64,000 nt of DNA from Woeseiaceae bacterium. Lineage in GTDB: Bacteria > Pseudomonadota > Gammaproteobacteria > Steroidobacterales > Woeseiaceae. Of this stretch, positions 12,432 through 22,237 are shown piece by piece. The notes under the pieces were generated by a model. The model ran no database searches. It was given only the letters and a program-made list of their open reading frames with translations, and was not told the origin of the DNA. A program made the translations under genes and the position numbers. The stretch spans positions 1 to 64,000 of the forward strand of contig JAJFKP010000044.1 of the NCBI GenBank assembly GCA_021773135.1, given 5' to 3'. The stretch's first letter is position 1. Each line of letters begins with the position of its first letter.

Positions 12432-13586
12432 ATGCAGGTCAGAATAGCGACCAGCATCAGCGACTACGACGCGCATGACTGGAATCGTCTCGCCGGAGAT
12501 CGGTATCCATTCCTGAGACACGAGTTTTTGGAAGCGGCGGAACTCAGTGGCTCTGTCTCAGAGGCGACCGGCTGGACGCCACGTCATGCCGGGCTCTTTG
12601 ACCCATCGGGCAGGCTGAAGGCGGCATTGCCGCTGTATGCAAAGACTCACTCATGGGGCGAGTTTGTATTTGACTGGAGTTGGGCCCGGGCCTATGAACA
12701 GAATGGCCTCGACTATTATCCGAAGCTGGTGTCGACCATTCCTTTCACACCCGCTACCAGTAAGAAGCTGCTGGCCGATGACCCGGAATTGGCAATTGAG
12801 TTACTTGAAAAAACACGTGCATTTGCCCACTCAGAAGGATATTCATCGCTCCACGTCCTGTTTCCGGAAGAGTCAGAACTGGCGGCGCTGCAAGCGTGCG
12901 GACTAAAGATCCGCAAAGACTGCCAGTTTCACTGGCACAACAGGAATTATCGTGATTTCGATGAGTTCCTGGGCACGTTCAATTCTGCCAAGCGCAAGAA
13001 GGCACGCAGAGACAGGCGACGTGTCTCTGAACAGGGAATCAGTTTTCGACGGCTCAAGGGTCAGGATATCGACCCTGCGATGTGGAAGATCGTGTATGAC
13101 CTCATCAGCATTACCTTTTTGCGGCGCGGTTCAATGCCGTATTTCAGTTTTGACTTTTTCCTGACGATTACTAAACGGCTCGCGGAAAACCTGTTGGTCG
13201 TGGTGGCTGAGCTAGACGCGGTGGCCGTCGCTGCGGCGGTCTTTTATGACAGCGAGGACGCACTTTACGGCCGCTACTGGGGCGCCGATGCACGCTATGA
13301 CGCGCTGCATTTCGAAACCTGCTACTACCAGGGCATCGACTATTGCATTGAGCACGGCAGGCCTAAATTCGAACCTGGCACCCAGGGAGAACACAAAATC
13401 AGCCGCGGTTTCATACCGGTAACGACCTGGTCTGCCCACTGGCTGGAAAGGCCGGATTTCTTTTCAGCCATAGAACAGTTCATGCAGGCTGAAGGACGGC
13501 ACGTAGATTCTTATATCGACGCTGTCAACGATCACAGTCCCTATAAGTCCACGGACTCGCCCGCTGGCAGCGACTCATCGTCTTGA
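12432..13586 (+). CDS. FemAB-like (PF04339/DUF482-type) transferase
   Basis: A 384-residue protein of the FemAB-like family related to GNAT folds. Recognisable blocks are FLRHEFLEAAELSGS, SWGEFVFDWSWARAYEQNGL, the double-domain middle, and the C-terminal WLERPDFFSAIEQFMQAEG followed by NDHSPYK. True FemABX proteins add amino acids from aminoacyl-tRNA to peptidoglycan precursors. The biochemical role of this subgroup is not established to my knowledge. Its stop overlaps the TTG start of aat by four bases (TTGA), so the two are translationally coupled. That is notable because aat is also an aminoacyl-tRNA-dependent transferase. Confidence 0.82.
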   Translation: MQVRIATSISDYDAHDWNRLAGDRYPFLRHEFLEAAELSGSVSEATGWTPRHAGLFDPSGRLKAALPLYAKTHSWGEFVFDWSWARAYEQNGLDYYPKLVSTIPFTPATSKKLLADDPELAIELLEKTRAFAHSEGYSSLHVLFPEESELAALQACGLKIRKDCQFHWHNRNYRDFDEFLGTFNSAKRKKARRDRRRVSEQGISFRRLKGQDIDPAMWKIVYDLISITFLRRGSMPYFSFDFFLTITKRLAENLLVVVAELDAVAVAAAVFYDSEDALYGRYWGADARYDALHFETCYYQGIDYCIEHGRPKFEPGTQGEHKISRGFIPVTTWSAHWLERPDFFSAIEQFMQAEGRHVDSYIDAVNDHSPYKSTDSPAGSDSSS

Positions 13587-14326
13587 AATCACCGCGCATA
13601 ACCTGGATCAGCGCCGAAGATCCGCCGAATGCATTTCCTGCAATAGACGCGGCTTTCGACGTGCCCGACGGCCTGCTCGCTGCAGGCGGCGACTTATCCG
13701 CTGACCGACTCCTGTACGCCTATCAACACGGCATTTTCCCGTGGTTCGATGACGGCCAGCCGATCCTGTGGTGGTCACCTGACCCCCGTTGCGTACTTTA
13801 TCCGCCAGCTTTTCACGTTTCGCGACGGCTGCGGCGGTCACTTGGCCGCAGCGGCTTTGAAATTCGATTCAATACCAACTTCGAGAGCGTAATCGCAGCC
13901 TGTGCGGATACACGGGTCGGTCAAGAAGGAACATGGATTACTGCTGACATGATCGCAGCGTACCAAGCCTTACATATCGACGGCTGGGCGCACTCGATCG
14001 AAGTATGGCAGTGCGACAAACTCATCGGCGGAATGTACGGACTGGCAATCGGTAAAGTTTTCTTTGGCGAGTCAATGTTCAGCCGCACGACCAATGCCTC
14101 AAAGGCGGCGATGCTGGCATTGACAAAAATACTGGCTGAAAAGGATTTTGCACTCTTGGATTGCCAGGTCGAATCCCCACATCTCATGAGTCTCGGCGCC
14201 AGTCTGGAACCGCGGCAGAAATTTGCCTCGATTCTGGCCAAATCGTGCTCTGCGGCAACCCGATTCACAGCCTGGCCGGCGAAACCCAGCAATATCAAGG
14301 AATTCCTAGGTGATTCATTGCAATGA
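13583..14326 (+). CDS. aat: Leucyl/phenylalanyl-tRNA-protein transferase
   Basis: A 247-residue cytoplasmic enzyme that moves Leu or Phe from tRNA onto N-terminal Arg or Lys of proteins, creating a destabilising N-terminus. The signature blocks are FPAIDAAFDVPDGLLAAGGD, AYQHGIFPWFDDGQPILWWS, SPDPRCVLYP, GWAHSIEVWQ and GKVFFGESMFSRTTNASKAA. It starts at TTG within the stop of the FemAB-like gene. The products that read its mark, ClpS and ClpA, are encoded just beyond infA, so the bacterial N-degron pathway is clustered here. infA follows after about 55 bases. Confidence 0.96.
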   Translation: MKSPRITWISAEDPPNAFPAIDAAFDVPDGLLAAGGDLSADRLLYAYQHGIFPWFDDGQPILWWSPDPRCVLYPPAFHVSRRLRRSLGRSGFEIRFNTNFESVIAACADTRVGQEGTWITADMIAAYQALHIDGWAHSIEVWQCDKLIGGMYGLAIGKVFFGESMFSRTTNASKAAMLALTKILAEKDFALLDCQVESPHLMSLGASLEPRQKFASILAKSCSAATRFTAWPAKPSNIKEFLGDSLQ

Positions 14327-14380
14327 CCACTACCTTTCTGCACAATTCGGCTCGCTGGACATACCGGAGATTTGAGTAAA

Positions 14381-14599
14381 TTGGCTAAAGAAGAAGCGCT
14401 ACAGATGGAAGGCGTCGTGACCGAGACGCTACCCAACACGACTTTCAGGGTCGAGTTGGAGAACGGTCATGTCGTGACTGCGCATATTTCCGGGAAAATG
14501 CGCAAGAATTATATCCGTATTCTTACCGGAGACTCCGTCACGGTTGAACTAACGCCGTACGATCTGAGCAAAGGCCGCATCGTCTACCGCGGCAGATGA
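14381..14599 (+). CDS. infA: Translation initiation factor IF-1
   Basis: A 72-residue OB-fold protein that binds the 30S A site during initiation. It is almost identical in pattern to E. coli IF-1, with [40 protein letters not shown] and [18 protein letters not shown] choose the TTG at 14381 (M)[10 protein letters not shown], which gives exactly the E. coli length and lies eleven bases after GGAG at 14366-14369. Another TTG at 14372 would add three residues and sits too close to that site. Convergent with clpA. Confidence 0.96.
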   Translation: MAKEEALQMEGVVTETLPNTTFRVELENGHVVTAHISGKMRKNYIRILTGDSVTVELTPYDLSKGRIVYRGR

Positions 14600-14740
14600 C
14601 CATTCGGGGCCAGACGCACTGGCGAACCTGACGAGTAAAACAGAAATCTAACTAACGTGGCTGATGCCGCGCCCCAATCTATGCGGAAGTTGTGGATCGT
14701 GGCTGCAATCTTCGATGCTGTTGCTGGCGCGTCTTCGGCA

Positions 14741-17014
14741 CTATTTGTCAGGCAGGTGCGCCAGTTCTTTCAGATTTGGCTCTGCGTTAAGGTGCAGACT
14801 ACCGTCCTCTCCGACCGAAATCCGCACATGTCCGCCATCGGCCAGCTTGCCAAACAAGAGCTCTTCAGCGAGCGGACGCTTGATTTGTTCCTGAATGATC
14901 CTGGCCATCGGCCGCGCGCCCATTTTCGGATCGTAGCCGCGATCGGCGATCCAGTCCCTGGCAGCATCATCGAGTTCCAGCGTCACATCATTTGAGCCGA
15001 GCTTGCTTTCCAGCTCGACCACCAATTTGTCGACCACACGGGCAATTGAATGCGCGTCGAGCGGCGCGAACTGGATGATGGCATCAAGCCGATTGCGAAA
15101 TTCCGGCGAGAACGCCTTTTTGATGATCGCCATGCCATCGGTGCTGTGATCCTGCTGGGTAAAGCCGATGGAGGCGCGGCTCATTTCCTGTGCGCCTGCA
15201 TTGGTCGTCATTACCAAAACGATATTCCGAAAGTCCGCTTTCCGGCCATTGTTGTCGGTCAACGTGCCATGATCCATAACCTGTAACAGCAGGTTAAAAA
15301 CTTCCGGATGCGCTTTCTCTATCTCGTCGAGCAACACCACTGAATGAGGATTCTTGGTAACGGCCTCCGTAAGAAGTCCACCTTGGTCAAAACCGACGTA
15401 GCCTGGCGGCGCGCCAATAAGCCTCGAAACAGTATGTCGTTCCATGTACTCGGACATGTCGAAGCGAATGAGCTCAACACCCATTACCATTGCGAGTTGC
15501 CGGGTTACTTCCGTTTTACCGACACCGGTTGGCCCCGAGAACAGAAATGAGCCTACTGGTTTTTCCTCTTCGTTGAGTCCGGATCGTGACATCTTGATTG
15601 CAGAACTCAGGGCCTCGATGGCCGGATCTTGGCCAAAAATTGTCAGCTTGAGATCCCGTTCCAATGTTCGCAGGACGTCTTTGTCTGAGGCGGACACACT
15701 TTTCGACGGTATACGCGCCATCCTCGCGACGACGTTTTCCACCATCTCGACCGTGACCGACTCGCCACGCTCAGCAACGGGCTTTAACCGCAAATTGGCG
15801 CCTGCCTCATCGATAACGTCGATCGCCTTATCCGGCAAGCGGCGATCATTGATGTGCTTTGCTGCGAGTTCCGCAGCAGCAGTCAGGGCTTCGTTTTCGT
15901 AGCTGACGCCGTGATGTTCCTCAAACCGGGTCTTCAGGCCGCGCAGGATATCGATTGTTTCTTCGAGACTGGGCTCGGGCACATCGATCTTCTGAAACCG
16001 ACGCGCCAGCGCATGGTCTTTCTCGAATACGCCGCGATACTCGGCATACGTGGTCGAACCAATGCAGCGAATCTCGCCGTTGGCCAGCACCGGCTTGATC
16101 AGGTTCGAGGCGTCCATGACGCCGCCGGATGCTGCGCCAGCGCCGATAACGGTATGAATTTCATCTATAAAAAGAATCGCGCCCGGGTCTTCCTGAACTT
16201 CGCGGATAACCGCTTTCAGGCGTTTTTCGAAGTCGCCTCGATATTTGGTACCGGCGATCAGCGTGCCCATGTCGAGCGAGTAAATTGTTGCGTCCTGCAA
16301 TACATCCGGCACGCGCTCTTCTGTAATCATCCGCGCGAGCCCCTCGGCCAATGCCGTCTTGCCGACACCAGCTTCGCCAACGTACAGCGGGTTATTTTTT
16401 CGCCGACGGCAGAGAATCTGCACCGTCCGTTCGATTTCAATCTCACGGCCGATCAAAGGATCGATTTTCCCTTCGATCGCTCGATTGTTCAGATTGGTCG
16501 CATACTTATCGAGCGCGCTGGAATCTGCTTCCATCTCGGTCTCAACCGATGCTTCCTGATCTTCGTCACTGCCGTCTCCGGGAACCTGCGGCATGCCATG
16601 CGAAATATAGTTGACGACATCGAGCCTGGTAATGTCCTGCATGCCGAGAAAATAGACGGCCTGTGATTGTTTTTCGCTGAAAATAGCAACCAGCACATTG
16701 GCGCCTGTAACTTCTTTCTTGCCGCTGGATTGCACATGATAGACGGCGCGCTGCAGTACGCGCTGAAAGCCCAGCGTAGGCTGAACATCACCTTCATCCC
16801 CTAATGGCATGAGCGGCGTTGCTTCGTCGATAAATTCAATAAGCTGGCGACGCAGTTGCCCTACGTCGGATTCGCAAGCTTTGAGAATTTCATGCACGCG
16901 CGGAATATCCAGCAGAGCAAGCAGGAGATGCTCTACTGTCATAAATTCGTGGCGCCGATCGCGAGCACCCTGAAACGCCTCGTTAAGGCAAAATTCGAGT
17001 TCGCTGCTTAGCAT
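14741..17014 (-). CDS. clpA: Clp protease ATP-binding subunit ClpA
   Basis: A 757-residue double-AAA+ unfoldase that feeds substrates, including ClpS-delivered N-degron proteins, to ClpP. The Clp N domain covers about residues 1-145. The first ATPase has Walker A GEAGVGKTALAEG and the second has GPTGVGKTEVTRQL. An IGF tripeptide at ASIGFTQQDHS is in the place of the ClpP-docking loop (IGL in E. coli). The length matches E. coli ClpA (758). Downstream of clpS by 46 bases on the same strand, as in E. coli. Confidence 0.97.
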   Translation of the reverse strand: MLSSELEFCLNEAFQGARDRRHEFMTVEHLLLALLDIPRVHEILKACESDVGQLRRQLIEFIDEATPLMPLGDEGDVQPTLGFQRVLQRAVYHVQSSGKKEVTGANVLVAIFSEKQSQAVYFLGMQDITRLDVVNYISHGMPQVPGDGSDEDQEASVETEMEADSSALDKYATNLNNRAIEGKIDPLIGREIEIERTVQILCRRRKNNPLYVGEAGVGKTALAEGLARMITEERVPDVLQDATIYSLDMGTLIAGTKYRGDFEKRLKAVIREVQEDPGAILFIDEIHTVIGAGAASGGVMDASNLIKPVLANGEIRCIGSTTYAEYRGVFEKDHALARRFQKIDVPEPSLEETIDILRGLKTRFEEHHGVSYENEALTAAAELAAKHINDRRLPDKAIDVIDEAGANLRLKPVAERGESVTVEMVENVVARMARIPSKSVSASDKDVLRTLERDLKLTIFGQDPAIEALSSAIKMSRSGLNEEEKPVGSFLFSGPTGVGKTEVTRQLAMVMGVELIRFDMSEYMERHTVSRLIGAPPGYVGFDQGGLLTEAVTKNPHSVVLLDEIEKAHPEVFNLLLQVMDHGTLTDNNGRKADFRNIVLVMTTNAGAQEMSRASIGFTQQDHSTDGMAIIKKAFSPEFRNRLDAIIQFAPLDAHSIARVVDKLVVELESKLGSNDVTLELDDAARDWIADRGYDPKMGARPMARIIQEQIKRPLAEELLFGKLADGGHVRISVGEDGSLHLNAEPNLKELAHLPDK

Positions 17015-17060
17015 TGCATTACGCCGTCGTATTCCTTGTAAGAGTCAGTTGTCATAGTTA

Positions 17061-17390
17061 TCAGTGTTCTTCCATTGTGCACAACAGTGGGTGCTGCTGC
17101 TGTTGCGCGATACTGCTCACCTGGGCAACCTTGGTCTCCGCAATTTCATAGCTGAATGTACCGCAGATTCCCTTGCCTTTCGTATGTACCTCGAGCATAA
17201 CCCGAGTAGCCTGGCTGCGCCCCATGCCGAATATCGATTCGAGAACTTCGACAACAAATTCCATGGGTGTGTAGTCGTCGTTTATCAGTATCACACGATA
17301 CAATGGTGGTCGTTTGAGCTTGGGATCTGCCTCTTTGACGGCTAGATCATGGTCATCAATACCTGGTTGTGAAGAATTTCGGTCGGTCAT
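17061..17390 (-). CDS. clpS: ClpS N-degron adaptor
   Basis: A 109-residue adaptor that binds destabilising N-terminal residues and hands the protein to ClpA. The core matches the family closely: [44 protein letters not shown] and the terminal [10 protein letters not shown]. The NDDYTPMEF stretch and the following His form the N-degron pocket. The start at 17390 gives the usual length. The frame is open back to 17633 with several in-frame ATGs, but the extra residues have no family counterpart. Confidence 0.95.
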   Translation of the reverse strand: MTDRNSSQPGIDDHDLAVKEADPKLKRPPLYRVILINDDYTPMEFVVEVLESIFGMGRSQATRVMLEVHTKGKGICGTFSYEIAETKVAQVSSIAQQQQHPLLCTMEEH

Positions 17391-17712
17391 GGTTTCAATT
17401 CTGGTTTTCTGGCGCCCTGATTTGGCAGTGTTAAGGTGTGCTTCCGCGGCCATTATATATGGGCACGAAGTCGCATTCTCCAAGTGTGTTTCAGAACGTA
17501 ATTCATGGATTTTTCGGTGAAACGGCCGATAATTAAAAATATCCTTTAGGTAAAAGGGGTATATCATTGCCATATATAGGTTTTTTTGACTTTTCGGGCT
17601 TGTTGCGGACCGCGATGAGACCTTATCATTCATCCTCTGCGTTTAATCGTGTAAGTCCAGCAGCGTTGTTGTTGGCACAACGATTGCTGCGAGGGTGCAA
17701 CCGGAAGTGACG
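17391..17712. promoter_or_regulatory. clpS / gspC divergent control region
   Basis: About 320 bases between divergent clpS and gspC, AT-rich around 17530-17590. A possible sigma-70 promoter for the gsp genes is TTGTTG (17600-17605), an 18-base spacer and TATCAT (17624-17629), about 85 bases before the gspC ATG. The -35 match is poor. No other structure stands out. Confidence 0.35.
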
Positions 17713-18630
17713 ATGGAAGCAAGATGGTCTGATTTCAGCAGCTTGGATGCGGAAAGCGTCATCGCGTCTGTGAACAAGTCGCTGCCACGCTGGGTTGCAC
17801 TCATTCTCGTGGTCGCGATTGCCTGGCAGCTAGCCCGCATTATCTGGATGCTGATGCCAGGGTCAGATGTCGGCAACCAGGTCATTACGCCGCCAGCGCA
17901 GATAGCCCGAGCAGCTGGTGTAGCCGGCCGAAACATAGATGCGCAGCTGATTGCCAATACACATCTTTTCGGTGAAGCCGATCCGAAGGAAGTGGTCGTA
18001 GCGCCCCAGGAAAATGTTGAGAACCTGGCCGAGACGCGCCTGAGCCTTTCCCTGAAGGGCACCATCGCCTCACCGGAGGAAGCGTCATCGGTTGCCATCA
18101 TTGCCGACAATCGCAATGAAGAGAAAATCTACTCGATCAAAGATACCGTGACAGCCGGAGCAACGCTGCATGCCATTTATGCAGACCGGGTGGTACTGAA
18201 TCGTGGCGGCAACCTTGAAGTGCTGAAGTTGCCGAAGGAATTTCCAGCCGGCAGTGCCCCGATCCGGCGCAATGCGGCAACCGTTGCGCGGGCAGCATCC
18301 GATAACCAAAGCATTCAGAATGTCATTTCGGATAACGTGTCCAAACTGGCCGACGTGATTCGACCAACGCCCTACTACGTCTCCGGACAGATGCAGGGCT
18401 TTCGCGTTTATCCGGGTAGAGATCGCAAGCAGTTTGCCGCGCTCGGTTTGCGGCCAGGCGATCTTGTGAAAGACGTGGATGGCGCGGCGCTGACCAACCC
18501 GGCACAGGCGACAGAGATTTTTCAGGGGCTGGGCGACAAAGATCAGGTTTCGGTAACAGTCGAAAGAAATGGCCAGCCAGAAGTGATTGTATTGAGTACC
18601 TCCCAGCTAAGCCTGGATGACAAGCAATGA
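17713..18630 (+). CDS. gspC: Type II secretion protein GspC
   Basis: A 305-residue inner-membrane protein that links the cytoplasmic-membrane platform of the type II secretion system to the GspD secretin. It has a short cytoplasmic part, one transmembrane helix (about residues 28-46, WVALILVVAIAWQLARIIWM), and a periplasmic homology region near residues 90-165. A C-terminal PDZ-like domain includes FRVYPGRDRKQFAALGLRPG. GGAAG five bases upstream supports the ATG at 17713 over a GTG at 17695. Its stop overlaps the gspD start (ATGA). Confidence 0.9.
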   Translation: MEARWSDFSSLDAESVIASVNKSLPRWVALILVVAIAWQLARIIWMLMPGSDVGNQVITPPAQIARAAGVAGRNIDAQLIANTHLFGEADPKEVVVAPQENVENLAETRLSLSLKGTIASPEEASSVAIIADNRNEEKIYSIKDTVTAGATLHAIYADRVVLNRGGNLEVLKLPKEFPAGSAPIRRNAATVARAASDNQSIQNVISDNVSKLADVIRPTPYYVSGQMQGFRVYPGRDRKQFAALGLRPGDLVKDVDGAALTNPAQATEIFQGLGDKDQVSVTVERNGQPEVIVLSTSQLSLDDKQ

Positions 18631-20612
18631 AGGAAGTGAATGTAGTGCAGCCAATAACTCTTCGAACGCGAGTTTCCCTTGCGGCGCTACTGTTTGTGTT
18701 CCTGTTGCCACTGGCAAACAGCCAGGAACCGACGATCACCCCCAACTATCGCGAGGCGGACATTCGACAGATTGTTGAAGCCGTTGGCGAGGTGACCGGA
18801 CGCAACTTCATTCTGGATCCGCGCGTCAATGCGAAAGTCACCATGCTGTCATCGACGCCGATGTCCCCGGACGCATTCTATGAAGCGTTTCTGTCGATTC
18901 TGCAGGTCAATGGCTTCGTTGCAATGACAACCGGTGACATCGTCAAGATCGTCCCGGATGCCAGCGCTCGACAGTATTCCGGCCTGCTTTCAACGGATAG
19001 CGCGGCTGCCGATGATATCGTCACCCAGGTTGTTCAGGTGCAGAATATTGGCGCGGCACAGCTGGTACCGATATTGCGACCATTGATTCCGCAGTACGGT
19101 CATCTTGCTGCACACCCCGGCTCAAACATGCTGATCATCTCCGACCGTGCATCCAACGTAGAGCGGATGCTGCGCATCATTCGGCGCATCGACCAGGCGA
19201 ACGATGACGATATTGAAGTGGTGCGTCTGGAACATGCCTCTGCGTCCGAGGTCGTGCGGGTGCTGACCGCGTTGACACAGACGCCGCGTGCAGATGGCGT
19301 ACCCATTACGACTTCGCTGGTCAGTGACGCGCGGACGAACAGCGTTCTCATTGGCGGAGACAAGAGTGACCGACTGCGGCTGCGAGCGCTCGTTGCACAT
19401 CTGGATACGCCTCTCGAGGACGGTGGCGACACGCAGGTACGATACCTGCGGTTTGCCGACGCTGAGGAACTGTCAACCAAACTGCAAACGCATTTTACAC
19501 AGCAGGCTGCCGGCGAAGCCGGCGCAACAGGCGCCAACGCTGTGACCGACGTCAGTGTTTGGGCTGACGTGCAAAATAACGCGATCATCGTCAGTGCTCC
19601 GCCTAAATTGATGCGCTCCCTAATGAGCATCGTGGACAAGCTGGATATTCGCCGTGCCCAGGTGCTTGTCGAAGCCATCATTGTCGAAGTCATCGCGGAC
19701 AACTCGGCAGACTTCGGTGTGACCTGGGCGGTGGACGGCAGCGGCTCGAATAATCCAATAGGGGTAACCGAGTATCCGGGAGCCGGCGCATCTGTTGTGT
19801 CGCTGGGCAGCGCATTGGCGGGCGGTGGCGATACTGTCGCCAACCCGGCAAGCCTCATTGGTACCGGGGTTACCCTCGGTGTCGGTCGTATCAGCGATTC
19901 CGGTACAAGTTTCGCCGCGTTGCTGAATGCAATAAAAGGCGACGCGAATACGAACGTGATTTCAACTCCGACGATCGTGACCACCGACAACGAAGAGGCC
20001 AGCCTGAATGTAGGCCAGGAAGTCCCTTTCATATCGGGCTCCTTTTCGAATACGGGTACAGGTACCGGTGGCGGCGTTAATCCGTTTCAGACTATTCAAC
20101 GGGAACAGGTGGGCACCAAACTGACGATTACGCCGCAGATAAGCGGCGGTGATTCGCTCCTTCTGAGTATTTCCCAGGAAGTATCAAGTATTGCTTCCTC
20201 TTCTGCCGGTGCGGCGGACCTCATCACCAACGAAAGAACGATTGAAACGACGGTTATTGTCGAGGACGGCGAGATCCTGGTACTGGGCGGACTCATTGAG
20301 GATACACTTCGGGAAAGCGACCAGCGGGTACCGATTCTTGGCAGCATTCCAATCCTGGGCAACCTGTTTCGCAATCGTTCCACGGACCTGGTCAAAACCA
20401 ATTTGATGGTATTCATTCGCACCAAAATTCTGCGCGATTCCATGCAGTCCTCGTTCGAAACAAATGCGAAATACAACTCCATTCGCGATGCACAACGCGG
20501 CGGGCGCGTTGACCTGATGCCATTCGCTGACCGGCCCGTGTTGCCGCCGCTCGACGAGTACGCGGACAGCCCGGACACCGTGGACGGTGTCGCCCCGGAA
20601 CCAAACCCCTAA
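18627..20612 (+). CDS. gspD: Type II secretion outer-membrane secretin GspD
   Basis: A 661-residue secretin forming the outer-membrane channel of the type II system. A signal peptide (to about residue 33, NSQ) is followed by N0 (from YREADIRQIVEAVGEVTGRN), N1-N3 repeats and a beta-barrel secretin core. The core includes VISTPTIVTTDNEEASLNVG, VPFISGSF and the signature block VILVEDGEILVLGGLIEDTL-like segment near residue 545. VPILGSIPILGNLFRNR is the classic C-terminal block. The extreme C-terminus could be the pilotin-binding tail, but no pilotin gene is nearby. It overlaps gspC by four bases and is followed by gspE after 21. Confidence 0.95.
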   Translation: MKEVNVVQPITLRTRVSLAALLFVFLLPLANSQEPTITPNYREADIRQIVEAVGEVTGRNFILDPRVNAKVTMLSSTPMSPDAFYEAFLSILQVNGFVAMTTGDIVKIVPDASARQYSGLLSTDSAAADDIVTQVVQVQNIGAAQLVPILRPLIPQYGHLAAHPGSNMLIISDRASNVERMLRIIRRIDQANDDDIEVVRLEHASASEVVRVLTALTQTPRADGVPITTSLVSDARTNSVLIGGDKSDRLRLRALVAHLDTPLEDGGDTQVRYLRFADAEELSTKLQTHFTQQAAGEAGATGANAVTDVSVWADVQNNAIIVSAPPKLMRSLMSIVDKLDIRRAQVLVEAIIVEVIADNSADFGVTWAVDGSGSNNPIGVTEYPGAGASVVSLGSALAGGGDTVANPASLIGTGVTLGVGRISDSGTSFAALLNAIKGDANTNVISTPTIVTTDNEEASLNVGQEVPFISGSFSNTGTGTGGGVNPFQTIQREQVGTKLTITPQISGGDSLLLSISQEVSSIASSSAGAADLITNERTIETTVIVEDGEILVLGGLIEDTLRESDQRVPILGSIPILGNLFRNRSTDLVKTNLMVFIRTKILRDSMQSSFETNAKYNSIRDAQRGGRVDLMPFADRPVLPPLDEYADSPDTVDGVAPEPNP

Positions 20613-20633
20613 ACGCGTATCGGCGCCACAGTT

Positions 20634-22172
20634 ATGGATAACAGCACTGAAATTGTCCTCGAACTCGAGCCGGACATTGCGGCCGCCAGCGATCCGGGCG
20701 TCGCTGCAGAAGCGGCCAGAGTGCTGCCCTTCTCATTTGCAAAGCGGCACGGCGTGCTGATTCGGGAAGTGGAGGATGGCATCGCGCATGCCGTCTATCG
20801 AACCGGCGCGTCCCCCTTAAGCCTCGCGGAGGCAAGACGGTTTGCAGGCAAGCCGTTGAAACTGTCGCGAGTGTCGGCGGATGCATTCGACGGCATGTTG
20901 CAGCAATCGTATGAACAAGGGAGCCAGATGGCCATGCAGATGGTCGGCGATCTTGACGAACATACGGATTTGCTGCAGGTCGCTCAGGAACTGCCGGAAC
21001 CGTCCGACCTGCTCGAAAGCGACGATGACGCACCTATTATTCGTTTCATTAACGCTGTGCTGACCGAGGCCGTCAAGGAAAATGCGTCGGACGTGCACAT
21101 CGAACCTTACGAGAACCGACTGGGTGTGAGGTTTCGGATCGACGGCGTCCTGCAGGAGGTTTTGCAAACTCGTCGAGCGCTTGCACCGTTGGTTGTATCG
21201 CGAATCAAGGTCATGTCGAAACTCGACATCGCCGAAAAACGATTGCCCCAGGATGGCAGAATTTCGTTAAAAATCGCCGGTCGCGCCGTGGATGTGCGCG
21301 TGTCGACGATGCCGTCCGGGCATGGCGAACGGGTCGTACTCAGATTGCTCGACAAGCAGGCAGGCCGGCTCGACCTCACCTCATTGGGCATGGAGCCCAA
21401 GTCGCAGGCATTGATGGACGAACTCATTCACAAGCCGCACGGCATCATTCTTGTCACCGGCCCTACCGGTTCGGGAAAAACCACGACTCTTTACGCGGCG
21501 CTGGAGCGTATCAACGACAACAGTCGCAATATCATGACCGTCGAAGATCCGATCGAGTATTTCATCGATGGTATCGGCCAGACGCAGGTAAATACCAAGG
21601 TCGAAATGACGTTTGCGCGCGGACTTCGGGCAATATTGCGGCAGGACCCCGATGTTGTGATGGTCGGTGAAATACGTGACCTTGAAACCGCCGAAATTGC
21701 GATTCAGGCCAGTCTCACCGGGCACTTAGTTCTTTCCACCCTGCATACCAACACGGCAGCAGGCGCAGTGACGAGATTGCGAGACATGGGCGTAGAGCCC
21801 TTCCTGCTGTCCTCCAGCCTGATCGGCGTGCTTGCGCAGCGCCTGGTGCGTGTCCTCGACAACGACTCAAAAGTGCCCTATACCGCCCGCGAGTATGAAT
21901 GTCGTACCTTGAATGCAGACCCCGCAAATCCACCCACTCTCTACCGCCCTGAGAAGGACGACAACACCGGATTCCGCGGCCGTACCGGCATCTACGAACT
22001 GATTGCCATTGACGACGCGATGCGCACAATGATTCACGATGGCGCCAGCGAACAAAATCTCGAGAAGTACGCGCGAACCCTGACGCCGAGCATCAGGGAT
22101 GACGGGCAACGGCGCGTACTTGCTGGCGATACGACGCTGGAAGAGGTTCTGCGCGTGTCCCGCGCCGACTAG
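20634..22172 (+). CDS. gspE: Type II secretion ATPase GspE
   Basis: A 512-residue cytoplasmic ATPase that powers pseudopilus assembly. The N1E-like domain covers about residues 1-110. The motor has Walker A GPTGSGKT at 276-283, an Asp box at MTVEDPIEYFIDGI, Walker B in DPDVVMVGEIRD and a His box at STLHTNTAAGAVTRL. The C-terminal region that normally carries a tetracysteine zinc motif reads YECRTLNADPANPPTLYRPE then DDNTGFRGRTGIYE. Only one cysteine remains, so the zinc finger is lost. The rest is standard. Confidence 0.95.
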   Translation: MDNSTEIVLELEPDIAAASDPGVAAEAARVLPFSFAKRHGVLIREVEDGIAHAVYRTGASPLSLAEARRFAGKPLKLSRVSADAFDGMLQQSYEQGSQMAMQMVGDLDEHTDLLQVAQELPEPSDLLESDDDAPIIRFINAVLTEAVKENASDVHIEPYENRLGVRFRIDGVLQEVLQTRRALAPLVVSRIKVMSKLDIAEKRLPQDGRISLKIAGRAVDVRVSTMPSGHGERVVLRLLDKQAGRLDLTSLGMEPKSQALMDELIHKPHGIILVTGPTGSGKTTTLYAALERINDNSRNIMTVEDPIEYFIDGIGQTQVNTKVEMTFARGLRAILRQDPDVVMVGEIRDLETAEIAIQASLTGHLVLSTLHTNTAAGAVTRLRDMGVEPFLLSSSLIGVLAQRLVRVLDNDSKVPYTAREYECRTLNADPANPPTLYRPEKDDNTGFRGRTGIYELIAIDDAMRTMIHDGASEQNLEKYARTLTPSIRDDGQRRVLAGDTTLEEVLRVSRAD

Positions 22173-22237
22173 GCAGCTCGCTCTTGACCAGGATAACGAC
22201 AGTCAATTGTTTCTCGTTCGCAGCCTGAGAGCTATCC

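Noticed and set aside
15854-16666. 270-codon plus-strand frame
   Set aside because: Antisense to clpA; composition explained by the clpA codons.
17391-17633. N-terminal extension of clpS
   Set aside because: ClpS proteins are about 106 residues; the extension lacks family similarity and crosses the promoter region.
19100-20032. 310-codon minus-strand frame
   Set aside because: Antisense shadow of gspD, rich in Ser/Arg/Thr as expected from such a reading.
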